From assembly GCF_904849725.1 (NCBI RefSeq), contig NC_058521.1:348438138-348502137 (forward strand): a DNA stretch of 64,000 nt, read 5' to 3'. Positions 33,977 through 46,600 of the stretch are shown piece after piece. A model generated the notes under the pieces. That model made no database searches and was not told the DNA's origin. It saw only the letters and a list, made by a program, of their open reading frames with translations. This DNA comes from Hordeum vulgare subsp. vulgare (Eukaryota > Streptophyta > Magnoliopsida > Poales > Poaceae). Within the stretch, counting starts at the first letter, position 1; every line of letters begins with the position of its first letter. The position numbers were made by a program, and so were the translations under genes.

Positions 33977-35388
33977 TGATACGTATCCATCGTATCTACT
34001 TTTCCAAACTCTTTTACCCTTGTTTTGGACTCTAATTTGCAGGATTTTAATGGAACTAACCCGGACTAACGTTGTTTTCAGCAGAATTGCCATGGTGTTG
34101 TTTTTGCGCAGAAATAAAAGTTCTCAGAATGACCTGGAAATTTACGAGGATTTCTTGTGGAATATATAAAAAATACTGGCGCAAGAATCAACCGGAGATG
34201 TGGAGCGAGGAGCCCACTAGCCAGGGAGGCGCAGGACCCCCTGGTCGTGCCTAGCAGGCTTGTGGAGCCCACAGAGCTCCACCGCCTCCAACTCCAGCTC
34301 TGCTTAGTCCCTTTCGTCCGGAAAAAAATCAAGAGAAGAGTTTATCGCGTTTAACGATACGGAGGCGCCGCCACCACCCGTTCTTCCTCTGGAGGGCAGA
34401 TCTTGAGTCCGTTCTGGGCTCCGAAGAGTGGAGATCGTCGCCATCGTCAACACCAACCTTCCTTCATCGTCAATTCCATGTTGCTCTTCATCGTTCGTGA
34501 GTAATCTCATCGTAGGCATGCTGGACGGTGATGGGTTGGATGAGATCTATCATGTAATCGAGTTATTTTTGATGAGGATTGATCCCTAGTATCCAGTATG
34601 TTCTGAGATTGAGCTTGCTACTACTTGGCTATGCTTAATGCTTGTCACTAGGGCCCGAGTGCCATGATTTCAGATCTGAACCTATTATATTGTCATCAAT
34701 ATATGTGTGTTCTTGATCCTATCTTGCAAGTTGTAGTCACCTACTATGCGTTATGACCCGACAACCCCGGAGTGACAATACCGGTACTACTCCCGGAGAT
34801 GACCATAGTATGAGGAGTTCATGTATTCACTAAGTGCTAATGCTTTGTTCCATTTCTCTATTAAAAGGAGAACCTTAATATCCCGTAGTTTCCATTAGGA
34901 CCCCGCTGCCATGGGAGGGATGGACAATAGATGTCATGCAAGTTCTTTTCCCTAAGCATGTATGACTATATACGGAATACATGCCTACAATACATTGATG
35001 AACTGGAGCTAGTTACATATCTCCCCATGTTATAACTATGGCATGATGAATGTCATCCAGCATAATTATCCATTACCGATCCAATGCCTACGAGTTTTTC
35101 CTATTGGTCCTTGCTAAGTTACTTTGCCGCTACTGCTATTACTCCTGCTACTGTTACTGCTACTGTTGTCACTCCTGCTACTGTTACCATTGCTACTGTT
35201 TCTATCACACTACTTTGCTACTGAAACTTGGCTGCAGATACTAAATCTTTCAGGTGTGGTTGAACTGACAACTCAACTTCTAATACTTGATAATATTGTT
35301 TGGCTTCCCCTTGTGTCGAATCAACAAATTTGGGTTGAATACTCTACCCTCAAAAACGGTTGCGATCCCCTATATTTGTGGGTTATCA
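33977..35388 (+). repeat. 5' LTR of the non-autonomous Athila-like element
   Basis: It starts TGATACGTATCCATCG and ends TGTGGGTTATCA, 1412 bp. ATATATAAAA near 34160 is a candidate TATA box. A CTG/TAC-type trinucleotide-rich stretch lies at 35115-35200. Confidence 0.94.
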
Positions 35389-35399
35389 AGACTATTTTC

Positions 35400-35417
35400 T
35401 GGCGCCGTTGTCGGGGA
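35400..35417 (+). promoter_or_regulatory. Primer-binding site, tRNA-Asp type
   Basis: TGGCGCCGTTGTCGGGGA lies 11 bases after the 5' LTR. It differs by one base from the site of the minus-strand relative (TTGCC versus TTGTC). Confidence 0.87.
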
Positions 35418-35466
35418 GGCATAGCTCTATTCTCTGAGTCACTTGGGATTTACGTCTGTTGATCAC

Positions 35467-37487
35467 TATGAGGAATCCGAGAGATACAAAAACTAAGGTC
35501 TTGCCCTCAACTACGAGGACACGTAAGGAACTGCCATCTAGCTCTGCACTTGATTCACCTTCAGTTATGAGTAAGTTTGCGACACCACCTCCTTCTAGAA
35601 ATTTTGATGTGTCTCCTGTGCTTGATGACGCTACTTATGCTATCCATGATGCATGTGATGATGCTTTGCTTCATACTGCTTTGCCACTAGGTGCATTCCT
35701 AGATGCACAAATTGCTAGAGTTGCTGCTTAATGTGATGATACTTCTGAGACTACTGAGATTATTGAAGTAGAACCTGCTATTTCACCTGTTAGAACTAGC
35801 TCTCCTAGATATTAATTACTTGATATACCTGAGGGTTATGTTATGGAGGGAGAGATAGCTTAGGACTTTCTTGCTTGTAAGAATAGCTATGATCTTGTGA
35901 AATTACTGCGCAAGTGGAAGGAAAAATCTCTGAACGCTAGGATGAAATACGACCATAAGTTTGCTACTTCGCCTATCTTTGTGACCGATAAGGATTATGA
36001 ATTCTCTATGGACCCTGAGATAATCACTTTTGTCGAATCTGATCCTTTTCATGGTTATTAGTCTGAAACGGTTGTAGCACATCTTACTAAGCTGCGTGAT
36101 ATAGCCACCCTATTCACGAGTGACGAAAAGATCCGCCACTACTATATCCTTAAGTTGTTTCCTTTCTCGCTAAAGCATGATGCTAAGACTTGGTTCACTT
36201 CTCTTGCTCCTGGTTGTGTGCGTAGTCCCCAGGATATGATCTACTACTTCTCTGAGAAATAATTTCCTGCCCATAAGAAGCAAGCTGCCTTGCAGGAAAT
36301 ATATAACTTTGCGCAAGTTGAAGAAGAGAATCTCCCACAAGCTTGGGGGAGGCTTGTCCAGCTACTGAATACTTTGCCTGATCACCCTCTTGAGAAGAAT
36401 GAAATACTTGATATCTTCTATAATGGATTAAAATGCTTCTAGGGAACACATAGATAGTTGTGCCAGTTGTGTTTTCACGGAACAAACTGTGGAACAAGCT
36501 GAGGTTCTATTGAATAATATCTTGTGCAATGAGAATGCTTGGACTATTCCCGAACCACCTCCGAAGCCAACTCCGGAGAAAAGAGGTATTCAATTCATCA
36601 GTCCTGAAGATATGCAAGAAGCTAAGAAATCTAAGAAAGAGAAAGTCCTTAAATCTAAAGATGTCAAAAATCTACCACCTATCAAAGAGATCCATGGTCT
36701 TGATAACCCGACACAGGTAGTAGAGGTAAATTCTCTTCGTAGATTCAATGAGAGTGATATTTCTTTTGATAAACCTGCTAGCTTATGCTTAGATGAATTT
36801 GATAACTTTGTTGTCAAACAACAAAGTTTCAATGACTATGTTAGCATACAATTGGAACAGAATGCTCGTATGCTTAGTCATTTAAGTGCTTGTGTGGATA
36901 GGAATGTCAATGACCTTAAGGTTTTGAGTAAACATGCCTCTACGGTTGCTACTCAAGTAGAACAAGTACTTAAGTCTCAAAATGACTTGCTCAATGAGTT
37001 GAATGACGATACTGTTAGAGTCGTCACTAGAGGTGGTAGAATGACCCAGGAACCTTTGTATCCTAAGGGCCATCCTAAGAGGATTGAGCAAGATTCTCAA
37101 GGAGTTAGCACTGATGCACTAGAGGAAATATTCTCAAAGATGATAGGAACTTGCATGCTAGCAACCCTGTTGCTATTACACCCAAGAATCCAAACGATGT
37201 CTCTGTTTCTCATGCCGAAACACAATCTGGTGATGAACATGAGACTAAGGATAATATGGATAGTGGTGTTCATTATGATGCTCAACCTCGCAATGATAAG
37301 GATGTGGAGATTGATCCTGTTGATCTTGATAATCCACACCCTAAGAATAGGAGATACAATAAGAATGACTTCACTACTAGGAAGCATGGTAAAGAAAGGG
37401 AACCATGGGTTCAGAAACCCATGTCCTTTCCTCTCAAACCATCCTAGAAAAAGGAAGATGATGATTTTGAGTGATTTGTTGAAATGA
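35467..37487 (+). pseudogene. Gag of the non-autonomous Athila-like element
   Basis: The first ATG at 35467 (MRNPRDTKTK) begins a gag with many stops (for example 35729, 35813, 35861, 36059, 36260). The capsid-like core LKLFPFSLKHDAKTWFTSLAPG is at about 36150-36215, followed by QEIYNFAQVEEENLPQAWGRL and NEILDIFYNGL. A better preserved part (36489-37200) has EQAEVLLNNILCNENAWTIPEPP, a Lys-rich stretch and a helical LEQNARMLSHLSACVDRNVNDL segment. A frameshift near 37150 leads to an acidic tail ending near 37445. Confidence 0.82.
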
Positions 37488-38187
37488 TTAGACCTGTCTT
37501 TCTACAAATGCGTTTGACAGATATGCTCCAAATGTCTCCATATGCTAAGTATATGAAAGATATTGTGACTAATAAGAGGAAGATACCAGAAGTTGAGATT
37601 TCCACCATGCTTGCCAATTAAACCTTCAAGGGTGGAACTCCTAAGAAACTAGGTGATCCCGGAGTGCCTACTATACCTTTCTCCATTAAAGGAAATTATG
37701 TTAGAACTGCTTTATGCAATCTTGGAGTCGGTGTTAGTGTCATGCCTGTGTCTCTCTTTATCGTAGAATTGAATTGGATAAGTTGACACCCACTGAAATC
37801 TCCTTGCAAATGCCCAACAAATTAACTGCTTTCCCTATCGGCATTTGCGAGGATGTGCCTGTTGTTGTTGCTAACATTACTATCTTCACAGACTTTGTTA
37901 TTCTGGATATTCCCAAGAATGATGCCATGGCGGTCATCCTTGGAAGACCTTTTTAAACACTGCAGGGGCTTTTATTGATTGCAACAAAGTAAATGTGACT
38001 TTCCATGTTAACGGTAATGAGCATACGATGCACTTTCCGAAGAAACAATATCGAGTACATTGCATCAATGTTATTGAAAAAACTTCATCGATTCTTATTG
38101 GGATCGTTGAATGCCCTATACCTACTGTCAAGATGAAGTTTCAGTTGCTTGTTGGGGATATGCACATTCCCATTGAGGTAACCTAGT
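37488..38187 (+). pseudogene. Aspartic protease-like segment of the non-autonomous Athila-like element
   Basis: After gag, segments read FVEMIRPVFLQMRLTDMLQMSPYAKYMKDIV and then the protease-like core. LCNLGVGVSVMP replaces the usual CDLGASVSVMP, so the catalytic Asp is lost (near 37720). LTAFPIGICEDVPVVV and AVILGRPF (ending 37956) follow. After a frame break it ends at 38187 with no reverse transcriptase behind it. Confidence 0.8.
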
Positions 38188-38399
38188 GACTATTCAAAAA
38201 TTCTCCGTATTTTATGCGATTCGAAAAAGTTTGTCAAGGAGACTTGATCAACCTCATTGACAGATTTCTTTTGATGACCATGAGATGGATGAATCTAAGA
38301 GTCACAAACCTCTGTTCCAAACCTTTACCTTCGGTTGCTTAGAAGAAAAATGATAAATTTAGCTTTAGTTTTTCCTGTTTTCTGCTTTTTGCGTCCCGT

Positions 38400-38965
38400 A
38401 GAAAAGTGTACCAAAAATAGAAGTTCTTCAACTGCCGTAAAAATCAAGTATGATTTTTCTGGAATTTTTGAAAAATTCTGAGACGGAGAGCCAGTAAGGG
38501 GAATGAACCAGTAGGCCAGAATCCCAGGAGGCGTGGGCACCCCCCGGCCGTGCCCACCAGGCTTGTGGGGCCCATATGGCCCCCTCCACTTATTCCAGCT
38601 CCCATCTCCTTCTCCTACCTCTAAAAAAAATCATCCCGCAACTCAAACCCGTGTTCTTGCTCTTCTTGCTGCGATTTTTGATCTCCTTGTGCAAAGCCCC
38701 ATTCAGCAAACTGTTTTGGGGAAATTGCTCCTTGGTATGTGACTCCTCCATTGGTCCAATTAGTTTTTGCTCTAGTGCCTTATTCGTTGCGTATTATTGC
38801 TGCCTTGGTGACCATGTTCTTGAGCTTTGCATGCTAATTTTAGCTTGTCCCAAGTAGTTTTGATGTATGATATGGCCTCTAGGCACTTGTAGGAGTAGTT
38901 TCTATGAGTTTCGTTGAGACTTGTTCACTTTTCCTTTGAGTCACTAAAAATTTCAGAAAAGGAAG
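38400..38965 (+). other. Leader-like region upstream of the second ORF
   Basis: Noncoding. The segment at about 38527-38590 (GGCACCCCCCGGCCGTGCCC and AGGCTTGTGGGGCCC) resembles the LTR leader at about 34225-34275, which has CGTGCCTAGCAGGCTTGTGG. This parallels the internal leader-like copy in the minus-strand relative at 24780-24870. Confidence 0.6.
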
Positions 38966-39996
38966 ATGTTGAGGAGAAACTATCATGGTGGTTCGTCAAG
39001 CAAGAAGGGTCCCCGTCTCGTGATTCGGGAGCCCGATCCTTACCAACAGAGGAACGCAGAGGTACAACCATGTGAATGTCCTTCTGATGAATTCATGATT
39101 GAGGCAGGTTTCAAAGACGAGTTTGATACACTTGTTCACAACGTCGGACTCAAAGAATTCATGTCCGATAAATGTGAACGGTATGTTTCTCTCATTGCCT
39201 CTTTTGTTCGTAGATTCAAATTTTCGGTTGGCCATGACACATCCATACTGTTTGATATGTATGACAAATCGTACACCATGGATTTAGAGGATTTCAATGG
39301 AATTTGCAAGATACCTGATTGGGTTAGTCTCAATGATCCTCCTAAGTCTTCGGTTAGAGATTTCGTCTCTAGTATAACTGTTGGAGAAACTAGAGATATT
39401 ACGCAGGCTACCATGGGAGCAATCATTTTCCTGCCTTGCATTACTTTGCCCTCTTCATAGGTAGATGCATTAACGGCAAGATTGAGCATTGTCACCTCTG
39501 TGCACCCGACCTTAGTATTCCTAAGAGCGCAGTGACAGGTGATAGAAGTTTCAACATGGGGGCTATAATCGCGAGGAGGCTAAATAATAATGCTATTGAA
39601 GGGGATTTCTTTGGTGGGATCTATGCCACTCGCATAGCAAATTTTCTTGGAGTACCCATCCGCGAAGGAGATCCCCCGCTCCGTGCAGCTTTCCTTGATC
39701 GCCCAGCTATGACACGTTATCAGTTCCTTGAGAGGGATAATGAATCCCTCCTATACCAGTTAATATTTAACCGGCAGCATGCTTTCCATATTACCCTTCC
39801 TGCTCCTGCCTTCTTTGACTTTCAGGTAAAACGGAGATATTACTTAACCAGAGGAGAGGCAGAGGAGTATGAGAGGGAGGCAAAGGCTGCTCACCTCTGT
39901 GAGGCAGCTATTCAAGCGGTACCTGCCACGCTCCCAACAACCCCCATTATGATTTTGGATATCGCCCGGACGAGCCATGGGAGTAGACCAACTTAG
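38966..39996 (+). pseudogene. Athila-type ORF (second ORF) of the non-autonomous element
   Basis: From ATG at 38966 (MLRRNYHGGSS) a frame with a basic start is followed by EYVSLIASFVRRFKFS-like and YTMDLEDFNGICKIP segments. It breaks by a one-base shift near 39440, then continues (ALHYFALFIGRCINGK, FNMGAIIARRLNNNA, RIANFLGVPIREGDPPL, GEAEEYEREAKAAHL) to 39996. The pattern fits the ATHILA ORF-1 family (PF03078 in my recollection), whose function is unknown. No signal peptide or membrane helix is seen. Confidence 0.75.
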
Positions 39997-41910
39997 GCCA
40001 AGAGCCTAAGATTGGTGGAGTACGTGTTTCTCACCGACTTTATATTCATGCTTATGCTTTTACTTTGTTAGTCGGTGTTCACACCTTGCCACTATATCAT
40101 CCATGCTAGTTTATTTCTTTTTCTCGCTTTCTTCTTGTGTGTTTATCTAGTTTGAGAAAACCCTAAAAGATTTCTCGTTCTTCTTTTGCTTGTTGGGAGC
40201 TTTCTCGTGTAAATAATTTTCTTTTTCTTTGAGTCAAGGTAGAAGACCATAGTTACAATGTTTAGTGGCTCGCGCATGCATATCTGTTTATCTGTCAAAC
40301 ATCCATATTACTTTGTCTTCTCCTTTGTGTTTGCTTGCAGATTCCATCTTAGTCCAATGCACAAACACTCGTATTATTGTTCACATCATTCGGTTGTGCA
40401 AGTGAAAGGCAATAATGACGATATATGATGAAGTGACTGAGCCTGGAAAAGCTGGTATGAACTAGATCTATTTTGTTTTTGTAAATATGACTAGCTCATC
40501 GTTCCTGATTCAGCTTTGTTATGAGAGAAACATGTTTTCAATGACAACTTAGAGATCATAGTTTTTGATGCCATGCTTAATTAGCTAGGAGCTTATAATG
40601 GTATGTCTTGGATGTCAACATGAATTTCAAGATGATTATGATGTAGTATGATAGGATGGTATCCTCCTTTGAATGATTCAAGTGGCTTTACATGGCACAT
40701 GTTTACGCATGTAGTTGAAACAAAATCAACATAGCCTCTATGATATTCATGTTTATGGTAATTTATGTCCTACTCATGCTTGCACTCAATATTGGTTAAT
40801 TTCAATGCACTTTGATGACCGTTGTCGCTCTCTAGTTGGTCGCTTCCCAGTCTTTTGCTAGCCTTCACTTGTACTAAGCGGGAATACTGCTTCTGCTTCC
40901 ACTTCCAAAAACCCAAAGTTGTTCCATATGAGTCCACCATACCTACCTATGTGCGGTATCTACATGCCGTTCCAAGTAAATTTGCACGTGCCACTCTCTA
41001 AATCTTCAAGTAATAATCTGTTTTGCATGCCCGAGCCGCTCATGTGGTGACAAGGGGCGATCGATATCTTCCATGCTAAGCGTGTTATCCTCGATATGTG
41101 TTTATTCACTATCACTCACGAGAAAGGGGCCGGTAATTGGAATGCCCAGTTCCATGATCAAATCGAAAAGATAATTGCAAACAAAACCCCCCCTGGATTG
41201 TTGTTGGTATGGACGGCACCCGAGTATTCGGCTAGCCGTGGAGTGTGATTGATCGGTGGTGGGGGAGTCAAAGATTTACTTTTCTGTTTGGGAACCGCCT
41301 ATAGTATTTGTAGCATGGAAGATGGTGAAAACTCTTGGTCATTGCATTGACAATGAAAGGATGCCACCGAAAACTATTTTTCTCTCTTTTAAAAGCTTAA
41401 GCTCTGGCACCTCTGCAAATCAATGCTTCCCTCTGCGAAGGGCCTATCTATTTATGTTTCCGTTGAGTCATCCTCTTCTTATAAAAGAACCAATTAGAGA
41501 GCACCTCTGTCATTTCTGTGCTTTGCTTTTAATTGATATTGAGTATGACTGTGACTTGATCTTCTTTGCCATGAATTACAATGTTCAGTCAACCCTTGGT
41601 CTTTGAAGGTGCTCTGCATTTTTGTTTTGCTGTCACAGAAAGAGCTAGCGAGATACCATCTGTTCATATTGCTTCATGATTATCTTGATTAAAGTGTTCA
41701 CGTTTGAAACTTATTATTATTGCTCGCTTTTTGATTATGACATTGATATGAGTTCCTCTTGAGACCTAAATGTCATTGCTTATGTGGTTAGCTTTTGATC
41801 TTGCTTAGAACCTGAATATGAGTTAGACATAATTACATCAACAAGATCAAACAGAGTTCATAAAAGTTTTTCTTTTGTCAACTGAATTGTTTGAGGACAA
41901 GCAAGGCTTT
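39997..41910 (+). other. 3' noncoding region of the non-autonomous Athila-like element
   Basis: No gene is supported. It carries TGCTTCCCTCTGCGAAGGGC at 41424 onward, part of a 26-base match to the 3' region of the element at 21145-31330 (23245-23270). The rest is AT-rich. Confidence 0.65.
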
Positions 41911-41924
41911 AAGCTTTGGGGAGT
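41911..41924 (+). promoter_or_regulatory. Polypurine tract of the non-autonomous Athila-like element
   Basis: AAGCTTTGGGGAGT lies directly before the 3' LTR. It differs by one base from the tract of the minus-strand relative. Confidence 0.85.
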
Positions 41925-43337
41925 TGATACGTCTCCATCGTATCTACTCTTCCAAACTCTCTTGCCCTTGTTTTGGACTCTAATTTGCATGATTTGAATG
42001 GAACTAACCCGGACTAACGTTGTTTTTAGAAGAATTGTCATGGTGTTGTTTTTGCACAGAAATAAGGGTTCTCGGAATGACCTGGAAATTTACGAGGATT
42101 TTTTGTGGAATATATAAAAAATACTGGCGCAAGAATCAACTTGAGATGTGGAGCGAGGAGCCCACAAGCTAGGGAGGCACGGCCCCCGCTTTGGTCGCGC
42201 CTAGTAGGCTTGTGGGACCCACGGAGCTCCACCACCTCCAACTCCAGCTCTATTTAGTCCCTTTCATCCGGAAAAAATCAAGGAGAAGAGTTTATCGCGT
42301 TTTACGATACGGCAGCGCCGCCACCACGTGTTCTTCCTCTGGAGGCAGATCTGGAGTCCGTTCTAGGCTCCGGAGAGGGGAGATCGTCGCCATCGTCATC
42401 ACCAACGTCCTTCATCGCCAATTCCTTGATGCTCTTCATCGTCCATGAGTAATCTCATCGTAGGCTTGCTGGACGGTAATGGGTTGGATGAGATCTATCA
42501 TGTAATCAAGTTAGTTTTGATAGGGATTGATCCCTAGTATCCACTATGTTCTGAGATTGAGGTTGCTACTACTTGGATATGCTTAATGCTTGTCACTAGG
42601 GCCCGAGTGCCATGATTTCAGATCTGAACCTATTATGTTGTCATCAATATATGTGTGCTCTTGATCCTATCTTGCAAGTTGTAGTCGCCTACTATGTGTT
42701 ATGACCTGGCAACCCCGGAGTGACAATAGCCGGTACCACTCCCGGAGATGACCATAGTATGAGGAGTTCAAGTATTCACTAAGTGCTAATGCTTTGTTGC
42801 GGTTCTCTATTAAAAGGAGAACTTTAATGTCCGGTAGTTTCCATTAGGACCCCGCTGCCACGGGAGGGATGGAAAATAGATGTCATGCAAGTTCTTTTCC
42901 CTAAGCACGTATGACTATATACGAAATACATGCCTACATTACATTGACGAACTGGAGCTAGTTACATATCTCCCCATGTTATAACTGTTGCATGATGAAT
43001 GTCATCCGGCATAATTATCCATCACCGATCCAATGCCTACGATTTTTTCCTACTGGTCCTTGCTACGTTACTTTGTTGCTACTGCTGTTACTGCTGCTAC
43101 TGTTACTGCTACTGCTATCACTGCTGCTACTGTTACCATTGCTATTGTTGCTATCACACTATTTTGCTACTGAAACTTTGCTGCAGATACTAAATCTTTC
43201 AGGTGTGGTTGAATTGGCAACTCAACTACTAATACTGGAGAATATTTTTTGGCTTCCCCTTGTGTCGAATTAACAAATTTGAGTTGAATACTCTACCCTC
43301 GAAAACTATTGCGATACCCTATACTTGTGGGTTATGA
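41925..43337 (+). repeat. 3' LTR of the non-autonomous Athila-like element
   Basis: It starts TGATACGTCTCCATCG and ends GGGTTATGA (terminal CA mutated to GA), 1413 bp. The trinucleotide-rich stretch at 43068-43145 differs in detail from that of the 5' LTR. Confidence 0.94.
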
Positions 43338-43342
43338 GCTGG

Positions 43343-43600
43343 CGAGGTGGATGTTAGAGGGATAAGAGAGTTGGAGAAAAAGAAGTCAAACATGAATCAA
43401 AAGATGAAAATACAAGGTAGCAGGCATAGGTGTTTACGAATTTAATGGAGAATATATACATTCAAAAGCATTCAAAAGGCCCACGGCCGAAGTTCATTAC
43501 AATAAACACCCCCAATGGGTGGAACTATTGGACTAACTATACATTGCACAGACAATGAAAAAACAAAGGGACCACTTAAGGGATGGCAACTTCGTCTGTT
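43343..43600. other. Tat element noncoding segment
   Basis: No gene is seen. It is the continuation of the Tat 3' region after the insertion, leading into the end of the antisense ORF. Confidence 0.5.
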
Positions 43601-46600
43601 GCCCCCGCTGTAGCTCTTGAAGTGGTGGATTCACCATCGGCGGCTACTCCTGAGGTGGATGCACCGTCTCAATCACGAGAGCTTTGGCTCCGTCCCTTGC
43701 GACCGAGTCGGCATAAGCCTCGCTGATGGAGTCGACAGCTTCCCCATCATGCGCCGCCTCGTCGGAGCTGCCATCGGCGTCATATGGCTGAAGATGGAAT
43801 AAAACCTCAGGGATTATGTTTCCATCTTCGTCGCACTCCAAGTTGAGCTCATCCCAGGCGGCATAAGAGGCGATGTTGCTGGCCCTCATCCGTAGCTGGT
43901 CCTCCACGGCCTATAGCTCCCCCTCCGAGCCGTCGCACTGTGCGACAAGCTTGCCCAAGTCCAGGTTACGATACCAGGACTTGGCCAAGCGTAGCACCAT
44001 GTAGGCACCAGCACGCGCGACTGTGGCGTGCCAGGTGTCGAGGCGATTGCCACCAGTTGCAAGGCAGCGGGACTACCGGCTCATTGACACCGGCTCCACC
44101 CCCTCGGGCAACAGAGCCCTTATCATCGACGCGTTGGCGCTCTGGAGCCACTCCATGGAGTCGGCCAGGATAAGTAGGCGGACTCTGATGCCCACGGCAA
44201 TCTCCTCTACAGTCAAGCCACCGTCGGCATCCACCTCCTCACCAGCAGCGTGACGGTCCACACGGCTGGTCTCCACAGCCGTTTCAGCCGCTTCCCGTGA
44301 CTCAAGGAAGATTCCTGGTGCAGGGGAAGGGGTGCGAAGAAGAATAAGATGGGAGATCAACAAATAATAGAAGATCAAGACAAAATAAAAGAAAGGCTTA
44401 TAGTTGAAATGGATGTCGGTCTCGCGGGCCTCCTCCAGGGCCACGTGCTCCCGCACCGTGCTTGCCTCAGCAGCACGGGAGAGATCTTCTTGGAGGGTTG
44501 CGGCCGTCTCCATCGCCTTGGACAGTTGCGCCTACTTCTGGATCAAGGCCTCCTCTTTCTCCTTCAGGGCGGCGTCCTTGAGCTTCATCTCCTCGAGATG
44601 AGCCGTCTTGAGACGCTCCGTGTCGGCAGCATGGGAGGTGTCCATCTCCTAAAGGGTGGGGCGCATCTGCCCCAGCTTGGCCTGAAGGGCCGCCTCGCGA
44701 TCCTTCTTCTCCTTCTGGAGAAGACTCAGCTACTGCTGGAGCTGATGGTCCACCTCAAGCAAGGCGTCTCGCTCCGAGACGACAGCTCCTAGCCGGCCCT
44801 GAAGATCAACGACTTGGCCATCAGCCGCCTGGGTCTGGGCCCACAGCACGTTGTACGCCTGCACTTGGGTGTCATGAAGATCCTACGAGGAAAGCAAAGA
44901 AAGCTAGAAGTAAGATTCGGCCCGGCTAATTCATAGCTGGCCCAATTCTCGAGGGCTACACCCACTGGGTGCGCTAGCGCGCCCCCACTAAAAAAGCAAA
45001 GACAAAGCATAGCACAAGGAGATTCGGCCCGACCAATGCTTGGCCGGCCCGATTCTCGGGGGCTACACCGAGTGGGTGCGCTGGCGCACCCCCACTGATT
45101 CAAGAGAAGAAAAATAAAAAGCGAAAACCCAAGGTAATGAAGACACAAAAGATGAAGGACTCACCTTGGCGCGTTCTTCCAGGTGCTCCAGATCGTTGTG
45201 GGCCACCCAGGGCGCCTGCTTCACCTTGTTCCGGCTACAGGTAAACAGGGCCACCAGTTCCGGGACACCGCTGAGCGCGGTACCTGGGGCAGCGTTATGC
45301 GCTCAGCATTGGCCACGCGCCAAGTCTTTATGGGCAGGCTCCCGACGATGGAGCCGGCTCCTAGAGCGGTTGGGCCCCGGTTGGCCACAACGAGGGTGTC
45401 GTCTCCATGTGGTTGGTTGGTGGCCCGCTCCATGGACGTTTCGGCCGGCGCCGCCTCGGTAGGTGGGGGTGGATCGGCCGCCTCCAACGCGTCCATGGTC
45501 ACCTCTGGCGCCTCCAGGTTCACCTCCGACGCGCCGCCTATGTCAACCTCCGGCGTGTTGGGGACCACCTCGAGGTCCGCAGGTGTGGAGGCGGCCGGCT
45601 CGGGAGACTTGGCCGCCTCGGCTTCCTGGGCACGTCTTGGAGCCGCCTCACTAGCGGGCTCCTCCACGCGCGTTCGCTTGGAGGGGTCATGCCTAGCCTT
45701 CGAAAGCTTCTCCTTGGGCGTCTCCTTGGGCTTCTCAGCCTGGCTGGGCTGGGGTTGGCCCGCGGCGATCTTCTTCGCTGCCGCTTCCCAGCGAAGGGCG
45801 GATTCGTCCGCCAGCGCCTTCTGGGCAGTGTCAGCTGCTGCCCTGCCGGATCACTCGGCGGCGGAGGCGATTTCTTCCTCCACGTCTTCTGCCTCCCTAC
45901 CAAGCAATATTTGAGGAACCTATCCTCGCACGACAAAACGAAAAGAGGTAACAAAGGACTCTTACCCCGCCATGACAGGCACCTGCTTCCTGCCGGCACC
46001 GGCGCGACGCTTCTTGGCGCCGCGTGCTCGTCCCCCGGCTGGAGATCCTCTCGCGGCGCGTTTGGGGGCCGGCTTGGAGGTTGTGGCACACTTGCCCTTG
46101 TTCCTGGACGCCTTGCCAGGCACGGTCGTCTTGCTAGCGTGGCGGCGGCCTCCTATCAGGGGAGGGCTGGGGACTTCCTCCACCTACTCGAAGTCCTCCC
46201 TGAAGGCTGCATCATATGAAGAAGGCGCCGTCTCATCATTGTTCGTCCAGTCAACAAGGGGAGGCCTCAGGTCCTCACGAGATGGCTCGGAGCCCTCCGA
46301 CTCCAGCGCTTCCTCCGAGACTGCATCCCGCGGCTCAATCATCCCCTCATCCTCAATTTCCGAGGGGTCTAACGTCTCCACATCGACGGCTGGCTGGTTG
46401 AGCCCTGGCAGGTTCTCAAAAAGCTAAACCAATAGAGTTTGGAGCTGGCTCAATAGAGGAAACAACAATTTCAAAGACAAGAAAGACAAGATCCGTGAAG
46501 ATGCTTACCACTGGAGGAGGATGGGCTCTGTCGTAAGGGACCAACCCCCATTACCAATCTCCAATTTCATCCATGTTGGTGGACGAGATCCGGTTCACGT

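Larger units (their letters stand above)
33977..43337 (+). mobile_element. Athila-like gypsy retrotransposon without reverse transcriptase or integrase (non-autonomous)
   Basis: LTRs at 33977-35388 and 41925-43337 are flanked by GCTGG at 33972-33976 and 43338-43342. Primer-binding site and polypurine tract are present. The 6.5 kb interior has decayed gag, a protease-like segment and one Athila-type ORF, but no reverse transcriptase, RNase H or integrase motif. By eye the first ~400 LTR bases differ at about 8% of positions, so it looks older than the element at 21145-31330. LTR ends, primer-binding site and a 3' noncoding block resemble that element, which suggests mobilisation in trans. Confidence 0.92.

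Noticed and set aside
44349..46427. Plus-strand frames of 100-270 codons in the Tat 3' region
   Set aside because: They are shadows of the antisense coiled-coil ORF, which has better coding character and splice sites on the minus strand.
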